Notes under the pieces: generated by a model
Told to the model about the DNA's origin: nothing
The model's input: only the letters and a program-made list of their open reading frames with translations
Databases searched by the model: none
Assembly (NCBI RefSeq): GCF_013386165.1
Contig: NZ_JACAOS010000001.1
Span: 707,229 to 771,228 of the forward strand
Length of the DNA stretch: 64,000 nt
Origin: Pseudomonas gingeri
GTDB lineage: Bacteria; Pseudomonadota; Gammaproteobacteria; Pseudomonadales; Pseudomonadaceae
Direction: 5' to 3'
Position numbers and translations under genes: made by a program
In this document: in pieces, positions 28,931 to 37,217 of the stretch
Numbering within the stretch: the first letter of the stretch is position 1
Layout: every line of letters begins with the position of its first letter

Positions 28931-29866
28931 TCATAGGAAGTCCGTGCTACCGAGAAAGGTCTGCCCACGCCGCTCACAGCAGGAGTACGGGCGCCAGAGT
29001 GCCCAGGCATACCCGCCGTCCTGGGAGTCGATGTTGGGGGTGATACTTGGAAAGGTTGCGCAAGTGGGGTTGAGGGTCGGGGTCAGTTCTTGCCATTTGC
29101 CAGTTAAGGCAATGCCTTCAAGCAGTGCTCCTGCCGGCCAGTAACCTGGCATTGGGAGGGCGAGCATTGGCAGGTAGACGTGGACCTGCCCGATCCGGGT
29201 CGTGATGTCGCCGGCGCGCTGTGCGATGACTGCGCCGGTTTTGTAGTCGTCGACCTGGTGGAGGAAGCCACTACGAGGGTAGAGATTGCCCCAATTGCTT
29301 GCTGTGAGGAGGCTGCTGACTTCACGCATGCCAGGAATGAGTGCTTCGGGGTATACGGACTCGGGCACTCCGTATCGCCAGGCAATGGGGTCGAGGGTGC
29401 TGAGGAAGTAGGGAACTAGCGGCAAGGTCGCCCCTTTGCAGACATAGCCTGAGGCGCTGGCGAACTGGCTGAATGTGGCTCCGCCCGGGTGGCCGATCAC
29501 ATCGGCCTCTTTGAACTTCGTGATGTTGTTTTCAGCAACGTGGTTGGTGGTCCCGTCGTTGCCGGCCTGGGCCATCGGGTTCGGCGAGCCAAGAGGGGAC
29601 ATCTCGATCCAGGGGTTCATTCCTGTGTTCGAGTAGGCGGACACCACGGCATCAGGAACGTAGTGGCGGACTTTCGTCGAGGTTTTGACCGTGCATCCAA
29701 AAGGGGTGCAGAGCAACCAGTAACAGATGCCGACTACCTGGTACTCAAGGCAGGTGGGGGAGAGTGTCGAGGCGACGATAGCGGCTGTGTTGATCGCGGC
29801 TGATGCGGTGAACGACAGGCTGAAGGTGATGGCCATCGATAGGGGCCGGAGCAGATGGCGTCTCAT
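28931..29866 (-). CDS. TraU-like integrating conjugative element protein, PFL_4710 family
   Basis: The 311-residue exported protein has a signal peptide (to about residue 26) and the TraU-like cysteine-rich start CLEYQVVGICYWLLCTPFGC. TraU-type proteins act in the periplasm in mating-pair stabilisation and DNA transfer. The gene overlaps its upstream neighbour by 4 bases (ATGA) and lies just ahead of the PFL_4711-like gene. Confidence 0.87.
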   Translation of the reverse strand: MRRHLLRPLSMAITFSLSFTASAAINTAAIVASTLSPTCLEYQVVGICYWLLCTPFGCTVKTSTKVRHYVPDAVVSAYSNTGMNPWIEMSPLGSPNPMAQAGNDGTTNHVAENNITKFKEADVIGHPGGATFSQFASASGYVCKGATLPLVPYFLSTLDPIAWRYGVPESVYPEALIPGMREVSSLLTASNWGNLYPRSGFLHQVDDYKTGAVIAQRAGDITTRIGQVHVYLPMLALPMPGYWPAGALLEGIALTGKWQELTPTLNPTCATFPSITPNIDSQDGGYAWALWRPYSCCERRGQTFLGSTDFL

Positions 29867-30294
29867 CGTTGCATGCTCCGTGCTCGATCAATCAGTCCCA
29901 CCGCTTTTGCCACATCGGGCTCGCCATATACGACGTAGCTGCGATCGACAACAACGGCTGGGATTTTCCTGATTCCCAGGCTCCAGGCGTCCGTAACGCC
30001 TTGCTGGGCACTGGCGAGATCTTTCTGGAGCTGCTTCCCGGCCGGGGTGGCCAGATAGCGTTGAATGGATGTCGCAGCCTGGCTCGGATCTGCGGGGAGC
30101 TCGCGAGAGAGTTGTTCCTCGAGGCGTCGCTGCTCATCAACGAGGATAATGCGGGCTCCCGCAGAAGCTGTGACCGGATGTCCACGGTCGGTGATCACCC
30201 AGGTCTCAGCCTGTGCAAGAGCTGATATGAGCATCAGGGCGAGAGGCAGAAACCTGTGCGTTGAGTCGCGTTGTAGAGATGGATGCCGGGTCAT
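29863..30294 (-). CDS. TrbC/TraW-like integrating conjugative element protein, PFL_4709 family
   Basis: The 143-residue protein has a signal peptide ending near ALAQA|ETWV and a C-terminal thioredoxin-like segment (RKIPAVVVDRSYVVYGEPDVAKAV) without cysteines, as in F-type TrbC proteins. It normally follows the DsbA-like and ATPase genes; here that part of the operon is 24 kb away because cargo has entered just upstream of this gene. A new promoter upstream (30300-30860), or read-through, must drive it and the next four genes. Confidence 0.83.
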   Translation of the reverse strand: MTRHPSLQRDSTHRFLPLALMLISALAQAETWVITDRGHPVTASAGARIILVDEQRRLEEQLSRELPADPSQAATSIQRYLATPAGKQLQKDLASAQQGVTDAWSLGIRKIPAVVVDRSYVVYGEPDVAKAVGLIDRARSMQR

Positions 30295-30553
30295 GACGCC
30301 GTACCTGAAATGGGTTCAGGTGCAGGAAACCGGATAGGGGCATTGAGCGCAGCAAAAAATAGGAATTCGGTCGGTCTTGTTTTTCTGTTTGTGGGCCCCG
30401 GCAGCCCTTGAATACCGTAGTGCCCTCATGAGGCGGTTAGCGATTGGCTCGTTAAGATAATCAGTGATCGGCGAATCACATTTGGCATCTCTCCTACAGG
30501 ATTTTCCGGCAGCCACCAATGGTGGTGCCAGCCGGGATCGCGTATAGACAGAA

Positions 30554-30697
30554 CTAGTAACTGGCATAGATCAGCGAAGTCGCTGGCAAACTGGGGGTTA
30601 ATAGTGGCACCAGTTGTTGGTCCAGCAACGCCAGTTGTGCCGCAATGCGCAGGAGTAGGCTGATAATGATCAAGATGTCGCGAAGTGTTTTCAGCAT
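30554..30697 (-). CDS. Small hydrophobic peptide, 47 residues
   Basis: A short gene begins MLKTLRDILIIISLLLR, continues as a hydrophobic helix with a few charges, and ends SLIYASY. GAGG lies eight bases before the ATG, a good spacing. It lies in the gap between the cargo and the PFL_4709-like gene, in the operon direction. A membrane-active small protein or an ICE accessory peptide is possible. I know no family, and chance is not excluded for so short a gene. Confidence 0.4.
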   Translation of the reverse strand: MLKTLRDILIIISLLLRIAAQLALLDQQLVPLLTPSLPATSLIYASY

Positions 30698-30874
30698 GTG
30701 AATCGCCTCAATTGGGATGCTGTCAGGCTGCTGTCACGACCGCTTCGGTTCCACTTGATGTTTTCCCGGGCCGGGTCACGACAGGTCAGGCGTCAAGTGT
30801 GAGGCGATAAATAACCATTTATTGAGTGGGGTTTCCGAAACACAACAGGCTCTGCCCGGGGAGGGCGGGGTGGT

Positions 30875-31381
30875 ATGAATAACGAACTGAAAGGGAAAAT
30901 TGACATGTCGATGACAGACCCGCTCGCCGCACTTGTAAGTCTTCAGGTGGAGGTGCGTAGAGGAATGCCTACCCATCCCACTGAAAATTATCGAACCGTT
31001 CGGGTTGCTGTGGATGAGCACAATGGTCGTGTGAGGTACACCTACGCCAAGATCGAGCACGGACGAGTGAAGGCTCTGTCAATGTTCGTGACAGTAGACC
31101 CCATAGGCGGTATCGCTTGCTTCCAGGTCGGATATGCTGTCCCGGAAGCATATCGTGGAAGAGGTTGGGCAACTGAGATCCTAGGGCAGGGTATTGAAGA
31201 GCTTCGTAAAGGCCTAGGCCGTCACGATGTTAAGCAGTTCTATGTCGAGGCTGTTGTGGGCAGCTCCAACCTGGCATCGCAGAAAGTTGCGGCCAAAGTA
31301 ATCTCACAGAGCCCCCTGCAGACGACCGACTGCTATTCCGGTGAGGCGGCATTGGCGTACACCCGACTTATAGAATGCTGA
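30875..31381 (+). CDS. GNAT-family acetyltransferase
   Basis: The 168-residue protein carries the acetyl-CoA motif A of the GNAT fold (FQVGYAVPEAYRGRGWATEIL, with R-G-R-G-W), preceded by the expected strand pair and followed by the helix GQGIEELRKGLG and a strand with QFYVEAVVGSSN. The substrate cannot be named. An ATG at 30905 with AAAGGGA upstream is an alternative start, ten residues shorter. It is the first complete cargo gene after the transfer-operon break. Confidence 0.75.
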   Translation: MNNELKGKIDMSMTDPLAALVSLQVEVRRGMPTHPTENYRTVRVAVDEHNGRVRYTYAKIEHGRVKALSMFVTVDPIGGIACFQVGYAVPEAYRGRGWATEILGQGIEELRKGLGRHDVKQFYVEAVVGSSNLASQKVAAKVISQSPLQTTDCYSGEAALAYTRLIEC

Positions 31382-31395
31382 AGGAAAAAACGACA

Positions 31396-31566
31396 ATGGT
31401 GATACACATTGCACCACTGCTGGACTCCGATCGCCTGGGCGGGCCCACGGCGCGCCTGGTGCCGGTGCGCAGCCGTCGAGAGCCGTTGCGCACCTGGGCC
31501 AGCTTGACGGCGGTAGGGCGGTTTGCCGACGCGCTAGGGCTGCGCGGCTTCACAGTCGAGCTGTGA
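31396..31566 (+). CDS. Small protein of unknown function
   Basis: This 56-residue product (MVIHIAPLLDSDRLGG... to GLRGFTVEL) has AAGGA ten bases ahead of its ATG. An upstream ATG at 31375 overlapping the acetyltransferase stop is the alternative. It is arginine-rich and reads like a real but short protein. It ends exactly where a converging pseudogene ends. No family is recognised. Confidence 0.4.
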   Translation: MVIHIAPLLDSDRLGGPTARLVPVRSRREPLRTWASLTAVGRFADALGLRGFTVEL

Positions 31567-31761
31567 TTACACGCCCGGGGCTTGGGCGGCTTTGTCCAGT
31601 GCTCCGGCCAGGACCTGCGCCGGAGCGCTGAGCGCGCTGTAACTGCGGGCCAGCTCTAGTTCCCGCGTGCCCGACGTGATGCGCTGGTACTAGGCATGCT
31701 GCTGGCGGAAAACCTGCAGGGACTTTAGCTCAAACGGGGAGAGGTCCAGGCTGATCAACAT
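31567..31761 (-). pseudogene. Small gene interrupted by an amber stop
   Basis: On the minus strand a 65-codon frame begins MLISLDLSPFELKSLQVF, meets TAG at codon 24 (31690-31692), and continues as protein-like sequence (QRITSGTRELELARSYSAL...) to a TAA. The frame and composition stay intact on both sides, so this looks like a gene with one nonsense mutation. The function is unknown. It converges on the small plus-strand gene with no gap. Confidence 0.5.
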
Positions 31762-31804
31762 CGGGCTACCTCGGCAGCATCACGCCTAAAGGGAAAACCT
31801 CAGA

Positions 31805-31837
31805 CGAAAAAAAACCGCCTTACGGGATAGGGCGGTT
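31805..31837 (-). terminator. Minus-strand terminator without an obvious gene
   Basis: AACCGCC pairs with GGCGGTT over an 11-nt loop; read on the minus strand it is followed by eight T. It would end a transcript coming from the right. Confidence 0.6.
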
Positions 31838-31873
31838 CTCTGTAAACCTCGGTTCGCGGCCTTGGCTTACCAT

Positions 31874-31894
31874 CTCACTGGATGCATTGACGTG
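31874..31894 (+). repeat. 21-bp direct repeat, copy 1
   Basis: An exact 21-base word centred on GGATGCATTGACG recurs 365 bases to the right (32239-32259) in the same orientation. The flanks differ, so it is not a large duplication. Confidence 0.7.
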
Positions 31895-32238
31895 GATTCA
31901 TCATAACCACGCAAGTGCATTTGTGCAATTGCAGTAATACCGCGAAAGCGCGTTATTCGTCGCCTCACGCACCTACACGGCGTTTTCTGGTCAGGGGTAG
32001 AGGGAGCCACAGCTCCGGGAAATTAACGTTTTATAAAATTGCTGGAGGCCCTTATCTGCGGGGCTTGGCAAATATTCACGGTGACATGGACAGCACGGAA
32101 AACTGGGTTACTATGACCTTGCTCGCACGTTAGTGCAGACAGTGACGTTTGGCTGGTTATCTCCAAGGTTTCATGCTCCCTGACACGGCTTCGCACCCGT
32201 GCCGGAATGATGTTTCGGGGGGTATAACAACCGGCCGC

Positions 32239-32259
32239 CTCACTGGATGCATTGACGTG
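32239..32259 (+). repeat. 21-bp direct repeat, copy 2
   Basis: This is the second exact copy of the word at 31874-31894. It lies 70 bases upstream of the start of the 32-residue gene and may be a shared regulator or RNA-pairing site. Confidence 0.7.
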
Positions 32260-32328
32260 TCATCCGAAAGTTCGTGTGGTCCGGTATGCGTTCTGGAGGT
32301 TTGGCCCCCTACCTGGAGGCCAAAACGT

Positions 32329-32427
32329 ATGAAAATTTTCCTACGTGTTCTGAGCCTCGTATGGAAGGCGTTTCAAGCGTTTCGCTTGTACGACTTTCTG
32401 CGAGATCACTACGACGACCTGATGTAA
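32329..32427 (+). CDS. 32-residue small protein with strong RBS and own terminator
   Basis: The gene encodes a peptide starting MKIFLRVLSLVWKAFQAF and ending in an acidic tail (RDHYDDLM). TGGAGG lies nine bases before the ATG. A UUCG-loop terminator begins 15 bases after the stop, so this reads as a complete small transcription unit. The N-terminal half is a basic, hydrophobic amphipathic helix, as in membrane-acting peptides such as type I toxins. That is only a resemblance; no family is recognised. Confidence 0.5.
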   Translation: MKIFLRVLSLVWKAFQAFRLYDFLRDHYDDLM

Positions 32428-32442
32428 GGTCTTAGTGGTGGA

Positions 32443-32476
32443 AACCGCTCTGACTTCGGTCAGGGCGGTTTTTTTT
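32443..32476 (+). terminator. UUCG-tetraloop terminator
   Basis: A 12-bp stem (AACCGCTCTGAC with GTCAGGGCGGTT, one G-U pair) is closed by a TTCG loop and followed by eight T. It is one of the strongest terminators in the window. Confidence 0.92.
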
Positions 32477-32720
32477 ACCCAAAAAAGCTCATGCAATAAG
32501 CTGGGGCTTTATTCAACCGTTGGCCCGGCTAGGTGTTCGGTTGGGTGCAACTTTCGCCCTTCCAGAGCGACAAGTCACCCTTTCCACTCCCAGCTCCACG
32601 AAAACGGAGAATGGCTCTATGAGCTATTGGTCTGAGTCGCGGGCGGCCCTGGTCGACCTTTCGGCAAGAATCTGCGTGCTCTGTGAAGCGCCCTGAACTC
32701 CTGCTCCGGGCCTGGGAAAT

Positions 32721-32810
32721 TGCACTCCACTTGACCACCCGTTTGCATTCGACTTGACCAGTCGTTTGCATCGGACGTGACCAGGCATTTGCATTGGATT
32801 TGACCACTCG
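32721..32810 (-). repeat. Left-end repeat array of the IS21-type element
   Basis: Four tandem variants of a 22-23-bp unit, of the form TTTGCATTCGACTTGACCAG, lie end to end (starts near 32720, 32742, 32765 and 32788). The same unit, inverted, forms the right end (36802-36864) and the solitary end (54529-54591). Confidence 0.85.
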
Positions 32811-32830
32811 CCTAGCGAATGATGGGAAGG

Positions 32831-33871
32831 CTACAGCAGCGCTACGGGGGGCACTACCTGGGGTGTGCCATCAGCGATGCACATCCACCCCCAAGTTCTG
32901 AGTGCCGACGTCTTCTTAAACTCCTCGACCAACTCGCCCGCGATTTCCCCGATGTCTTCCCGCAACTCGAACTGCGGACGCATTGCGTGCAGAACGTCAA
33001 TTCCCATATCCCCGGCAAGAAGCTTGCACATCAGCCTGATACGAAGCTTCCAAGGCAAGGTTTTTCCGCGCCTTTCCGGATGTTGGTAAACCATGGTGTT
33101 CAAATGGGCTGATGCGTGGATGTAGTCAGCGCTGTTCATCCAGATCTGCAAGTGCGCAGGCACGCCAAGAGGTAAGACGTTGAGCGCCAGCCAATCGATT
33201 AGGCCAATGGCAACCCCGCGCGCCTGAAGCTCCATCGCCAGCATCAGAAGTACTTTGTGTAGGGAGTTTGCTGCCTTGATAGCAACAGATTTTCGACCAA
33301 GATGATCCGCTTCGACCACTATCGCGATCAGCGCAGCGAGGGCATCCAGGCTTGCCCTGCGTTCGAGTTTTTCGAGTAGAACTTGAGTGATTGGCTCGCG
33401 CTGAACACTGTCCCAAATCATGTTGCTGGTGTTGTGGTAAAGCACCAGTTGGACTTCGGTGTTTAGCGTTCGGAAGTAACTGTCGAAGTTGATCTCCTGT
33501 TTCCGGGAGATCTCTTTCATCAACGTCCATATGGGGTGGTTCAGGTCGCGGGAGGATCCAGGTGCTAGCACCTCCACTCTGCTCAAGGTCTCGGCCTTGG
33601 GCGAGATAATTTTCTGTTCGTACCTAGACCACTTGCTTCGGTAATGCCGGATCGTGCCATTCGTATTTCTTCGAAACGACTCTTTTTCGAAGTACAGCTC
33701 AAGGGCATAGGCCGTTTTGAGGCCTGTCCGCTGCCTCAGGCCCTCAAACCAATAGCCCACAGCAAGCATTTTCACCGTGTTGCTTCGGGGGGTGCTATTT
33801 TCCGGAATTGATTTGCGCAAGCTGTCTGCGAACTCCGAATAAATTTTTGCAATTCTATTAAAATCAGACAC
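32831..33871 (-). CDS. Passenger gene of the IS21-type element, unknown function
   Basis: The 346-residue protein has no motif that I know. It is mainly alpha-helical, with a basic N-terminal part that could bind DNA (RHYRSKWSRYEQKI) and leucine-rich helices in the middle (SLHKVLLMLAMELQARG). It ends only 20 bases inside the left terminal repeats, so it belongs to the element. It is divergent from the 87-residue gene across a 112-base promoter region. It may regulate or aid transposition, or be selfish cargo. Confidence 0.65.
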   Translation of the reverse strand: MSDFNRIAKIYSEFADSLRKSIPENSTPRSNTVKMLAVGYWFEGLRQRTGLKTAYALELYFEKESFRRNTNGTIRHYRSKWSRYEQKIISPKAETLSRVEVLAPGSSRDLNHPIWTLMKEISRKQEINFDSYFRTLNTEVQLVLYHNTSNMIWDSVQREPITQVLLEKLERRASLDALAALIAIVVEADHLGRKSVAIKAANSLHKVLLMLAMELQARGVAIGLIDWLALNVLPLGVPAHLQIWMNSADYIHASAHLNTMVYQHPERRGKTLPWKLRIRLMCKLLAGDMGIDVLHAMRPQFELREDIGEIAGELVEEFKKTSALRTWGWMCIADGTPQVVPPVALL

Positions 33872-33983
33872 TTAAAGATCCTCAATCGATCTTTGTACCG
33901 TAAAAAATGTAGACGCCTTACGGCTGGAGCGCAAGGGGGCAGTTTATTACTATTAACTGTGACCAAACCGGACATTAAGTGCG

Positions 33984-34247
33984 ATGCGCGAGCCCCTTGA
34001 AATCCAAAATCTGGCATCCGAATTAGAGCTTGATCTCAAAGATCGATATGGCCTGATGGTGGGTGGCAGTGCGCTGTGGAGAGAGTTGGGATACGCGTCC
34101 TATGACGCGTTTCGAAAAGCCAAACAGCGCGGGACTATCGACGTTCCCCTGTTTGAGGTGCCCAATCGTCGGGGCTTCTTTGCCCTGTCCAAAGAGGTTG
34201 CATGTTGGATTGCCACGCAGCGCTGCGCACGGCAGCAGACCGTATGA
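33984..34247 (+). CDS. Small DNA-binding-like passenger protein
   Basis: This 87-residue protein has a likely helix-turn-helix: SALWRELGYASYDAFRKAKQRG, followed by a beta hairpin (VPLFEVPNRRGFFALSKEV) as in small winged-helix excisionase or AlpA-like proteins. It lies between the divergent 346-residue gene and istA, so it may be the element's regulator. No named family can be assigned. Confidence 0.55.
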   Translation: MREPLEIQNLASELELDLKDRYGLMVGGSALWRELGYASYDAFRKAKQRGTIDVPLFEVPNRRGFFALSKEVACWIATQRCARQQTV

Positions 34248-34488
34248 ACTAGGCATATGAGGAGTATGGCAATGAGACCAGGCTAGGAGTTAGCCGGTGG
34301 ATTTGGAGCACAAAAAAGCCCAGGGGTGGAGCCCTAGGCTTTTTTGATGGTATTAGGTTTTTCAGCCCTATGCGCCATCATTCTGTGTTCCCTCGCGTTC
34401 GGCGTCAAGTCGACCACCTTCCGTTTGTCTGCAATTTTCACACGGCGCGACTTGTGAGGCATTTACATGCCTGTCGCGAGGAGAACAT

Positions 34489-36039
34489 ATGAGGCTGCCA
34501 ATAGGTACGCAGCGCGAGGTGCTACGTCTCGCGAGCGACCCCAAGCTTTCGAATAGAAAGATTGGTCTATTAGCCAAAGTGTCCCACAACACTGTTCGCA
34601 CCATTCGCGATCAGTTGGCTCAGTGCGGGCAAAGCTGGGAAGAGCTAAAGCACCTTGACGACAAAGCGCTCGCGGAGCGTCTGCATACCGAGCAGAGAAC
34701 CTCATCTCAAAGGAAGGTCTACCCGTCATGGCCCGTCGTCCATGAAGAGCTAAAACTTCCTGACATCACCTTAGAGCTCCTATGGCAAGAGTTTCGTACG
34801 AGCGAGCCAGAAGGCGTGTCTTATGCTCAGTTCACGCGACTCTATCGTGAGTGGGTCAATAGGCAAAAGCTGAGCATGCGACAGATTCACCTCCCCGGAG
34901 ACAAGTGCTTCGTGGACTTTTGTGGCAGGACAATGCCCGTGACCAACCCGGACACGGGAGCGATTAGCCAAGCCCAGGTGTTCGTGGCAACGCTAGGCGC
35001 CTCGGGATACATTTTTGCCACCGCTGTGAACAGTCAAACGACCCCAGACTGGCTCAGATGCAACGTTCTGGCCCTGGAGTTCTTCGACGGGGTTCCCCGG
35101 TTCGTTGTGCCTGATAATTTGAAGTCAGCAGTGACTAAAAACACGAGAGATGTGGTGACCTTAAATCGTGCCTATGCCGAGTTTTCTGAGCACTACGGAT
35201 TTCAAATTTACCCCGCCAGACCGCGTAAACCGAAAGACAAGTCGCTAGGTGAGATTGCCGTTCAACTGGTACAGAGGTTCGTTCTCGCAAGGCTGAGAGC
35301 GAGCACGTTTTTTTCCCTAGAAGAGCTCAACGAGAAAATCAGCTACTGGGTCGATGAGCTAAACAATCGTATCACACGGACGTACCCGAAGAGCAGAACC
35401 AGCCGCTTCCTTGAGCTTGATTATCCAGCCCTCAAGCCCCTTCCAGAACAGCGATACAGCTACAGTCAGTGGGTGTATCAGGTTCGGGTAGGCAGCGACT
35501 ACCACGTAGAATTTGAAGAGCACAGCTACTCCGTCCCTTATCACTTTGCGAATCTTCTTGTCGATTTACGCGTGCGACACGATTGGCTCGAAATCCTTCA
35601 TCAACGCCGTGTCATCGGCTCGCACAAGCTCAATCGCCAGCGCGGCACTAGCACCCTCAGAGAGCACTTGGCCCCGAATCACAGCCATTTTCAAGACTCC
35701 CAGCCGGAAGCGCTGATGGTATGGGCTGAGACTGTCGGGCCGGAAACACTCCGTTTCGTGAAGGACAACCTCAATCTAAGGAAAGATTTCGCGACAGGTT
35801 TGAAGGCCGTTATTGGCCTGAAACGCGACGTTCGCACGGGTGCGATCACGCCGTCTCGCCTTGAATCCGCGTGCGGCTATGCCAACAGCTTGAAAATCCT
35901 GAGTTCTGAGCGGCTACGATCGATCCTTCGGAACGAATCTGACCTGCGTCCCAACTACCAAAGATCCGCCCCCTTGGTCGAACACACCAACATACGCGGT
36001 GCTGAATACTACGCCTCACAAGGAGATGAGCCGCTATGA
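34489..36039 (+). CDS. istA: IS21-family transposase IstA
   Basis: The 516-residue DDE transposase has an N-terminal helix-turn-helix (REVLRLASDPKLSNRKIGLLAKVSHNTVR) and an rve catalytic core with D in GDKCFVDFCGRTMPV, D in VPDNLKSAV and E in KPKDKSLGEIAVQL. The C-terminal part (YSVPYHFANLLVDLRV) binds DNA in this family. All catalytic residues are present. It overlaps istB by 4 bases. Confidence 0.93.
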   Translation: MRLPIGTQREVLRLASDPKLSNRKIGLLAKVSHNTVRTIRDQLAQCGQSWEELKHLDDKALAERLHTEQRTSSQRKVYPSWPVVHEELKLPDITLELLWQEFRTSEPEGVSYAQFTRLYREWVNRQKLSMRQIHLPGDKCFVDFCGRTMPVTNPDTGAISQAQVFVATLGASGYIFATAVNSQTTPDWLRCNVLALEFFDGVPRFVVPDNLKSAVTKNTRDVVTLNRAYAEFSEHYGFQIYPARPRKPKDKSLGEIAVQLVQRFVLARLRASTFFSLEELNEKISYWVDELNNRITRTYPKSRTSRFLELDYPALKPLPEQRYSYSQWVYQVRVGSDYHVEFEEHSYSVPYHFANLLVDLRVRHDWLEILHQRRVIGSHKLNRQRGTSTLREHLAPNHSHFQDSQPEALMVWAETVGPETLRFVKDNLNLRKDFATGLKAVIGLKRDVRTGAITPSRLESACGYANSLKILSSERLRSILRNESDLRPNYQRSAPLVEHTNIRGAEYYASQGDEPL

Positions 36040-36782
36040 AGTCAATCCTCGATACTGCCCAAAACCTCATGACTCTTGGTCTGCACGGGATGGCCGTGGC
36101 CTACGAGCGACAGCTTGAAACACCGGCGCTGCTGAAAGAACCATTCGATACAAGGCTTGGTTTAATGATGGACGCCGAAAATAGCGAGCGTGAGAGCAGA
36201 AAGGTTGGACGTTTGCTAAAGGCCGCGAGGCTTCGTGAGAATGAAGCCACAATGGACAGCATTGAATTCAAAGCATCCCGAGGCATAGACCGGAATACTG
36301 TCATGACCCTCGGAGAGTGTGAATGGTTAGCGCGACGTCAGAATGTGATCATCACAGGCGCCACGGGCACTGGCAAAACTTGGCTCGCTTGCGCACTCGG
36401 AAACCAGGCCTGCCGCCTTGGGCGAGCGACGCTGTATCGCACCGCCAGCAAGCTTTTTGAAGAGATCTCACTTTCTTACGCTGACCACACCATGCCCAAA
36501 CTACGTCGGCAATTGATACGCGCAGAACTATTAATCATCGACGATTTGGGCATCGGTGGCATTGACGCCCAACTCGGCCCGTTCCTCCTAGACGTTATCG
36601 ACCAGCAGTCACAGAACGGGTCATTGCTGATCACAAGCCAGTACCCGAAAGAAAAATGGTATGACCTGTTCTCTGACCCCACGATTGCCGACGCAATTCT
36701 TGACCGTATCGTTCACAAGTCCCATGTCATCGAACTGAGGGGCGAATCGATGCGAAGGGTAAAAAGTCGCAAACGGGCGTAA
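36036..36782 (+). CDS. istB: IS21-family helper ATPase IstB
   Basis: This 248-residue AAA+ protein of the DnaC/IstB type has Walker A (ITGATGTGKTWLACALG) and Walker B (LLIIDDLGIGG). It forms the oligomer that selects target DNA and activates IstA. It ends 20 bases before the right-end repeats begin. It looks intact, so the element may still move. Confidence 0.93.
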   Translation: MKSILDTAQNLMTLGLHGMAVAYERQLETPALLKEPFDTRLGLMMDAENSERESRKVGRLLKAARLRENEATMDSIEFKASRGIDRNTVMTLGECEWLARRQNVIITGATGTGKTWLACALGNQACRLGRATLYRTASKLFEEISLSYADHTMPKLRRQLIRAELLIIDDLGIGGIDAQLGPFLLDVIDQQSQNGSLLITSQYPKEKWYDLFSDPTIADAILDRIVHKSHVIELRGESMRRVKSRKRA

Positions 36783-36801
36783 GAGCATCCAGAATACGTC
36801 T

Positions 36802-36864
36802 ATGGTGGTCAATACGAATGCAATTGGTCAAGTCGAATGCAAACAGGTGGTCAAGTGCAATGCA
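36802..36864 (+). repeat. Right-end repeat array of the IS21-type element
   Basis: Three variants of the ~22-bp unit, seen here as GGTCAAGTCGAATGCAA, run to the right tip TGCA. They are inverted relative to the left array. Confidence 0.85.
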
Positions 36865-36951
36865 ACCGCCTGTTTTTCAATACCTTTCGCCATATCGGAA
36901 TTCGGCCATTTGCTATGCCCATTTTGGATCGTCTTCCTTTATCCGACATGA

Positions 36952-37161
36952 TCAGAATGGATCTGGGCCACCCTCAACACCGGTAAAAGTGATTTCAGGC
37001 GGTTCACCCTCCCGCTGCCATCCGAATTGATAAAGCAGCCATTGGTAGGCGCCTTCCTGGCGGTCAGCCACGAGCAAAAGCGTCCATCCGACCCGGAGTA
37101 GTAGGTTCGCGTTTTCTTCACTACGGGTACTGGTCAGTTTAGTCGTTTTGTCGATGCTCAT
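36952..37161 (-). CDS. Small hypothetical protein between two IS elements
   Basis: The 69-residue product (MSIDKTTKLTSTRSEENANL... to GVEGGPDPF) has GAGGGG six bases before its ATG and normal protein composition. It lies between the IS21-type element and the IS256-type element; the latter begins 56 bases upstream of its start and probably cut away its promoter or partner gene. The function is unknown. Confidence 0.5.
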   Translation of the reverse strand: MSIDKTTKLTSTRSEENANLLLRVGWTLLLVADRQEGAYQWLLYQFGWQREGEPPEITFTGVEGGPDPF

Positions 37162-37217
37162 CTGGCACCCCTCATGCTGAGACCATTGATGAAAGCTAGC
37201 CTTGAATCCGACTGACC

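Larger units (their letters stand above)
31762..32328. other. Stretch without a long gene; possible regulatory or small-RNA region
   Basis: About 570 bases hold a minus-strand terminator at the left (31805-31837), two copies of a 21-bp direct repeat and, at the right edge, a strong ribosome-binding site for a 32-residue gene. No long protein-like frame is present. A minus-strand terminator without a minus-strand gene before it suggests an untranslated transcript here. Confidence 0.4.
32721..36864 (+). mobile_element. IS21-family element with two passenger genes
   Basis: The element is 4.14 kb. It starts TGCACTCCACTTGACCACC and ends with the inverse (TGCATTGCACTTGACCACC read inward); the two match at 16 of 19 positions and begin with TG, as IS21 ends do. 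Several further repeats of about 22 bp follow inside each end, the transposase-binding arrays of this family. It carries istA and istB at the right, plus a 346-residue gene (minus) and an 87-residue gene (plus) at the left. Ordinary IS21 elements are 2-2.5 kb with istAB only. No target duplication is visible at the ends. Confidence 0.85.

Noticed and set aside
30316..30567. 83-residue minus-strand frame beside the transfer-operon break
   Set aside because: It overlaps the better-supported 47-residue gene and has no ribosome-binding site or recognisable pattern.
32721..32810. Short regular repeats that might be a CRISPR array
   Set aside because: The units abut without spacers, vary in sequence and match the inverted ends of an istAB element, so they are transposon ends. 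No cas gene is present.
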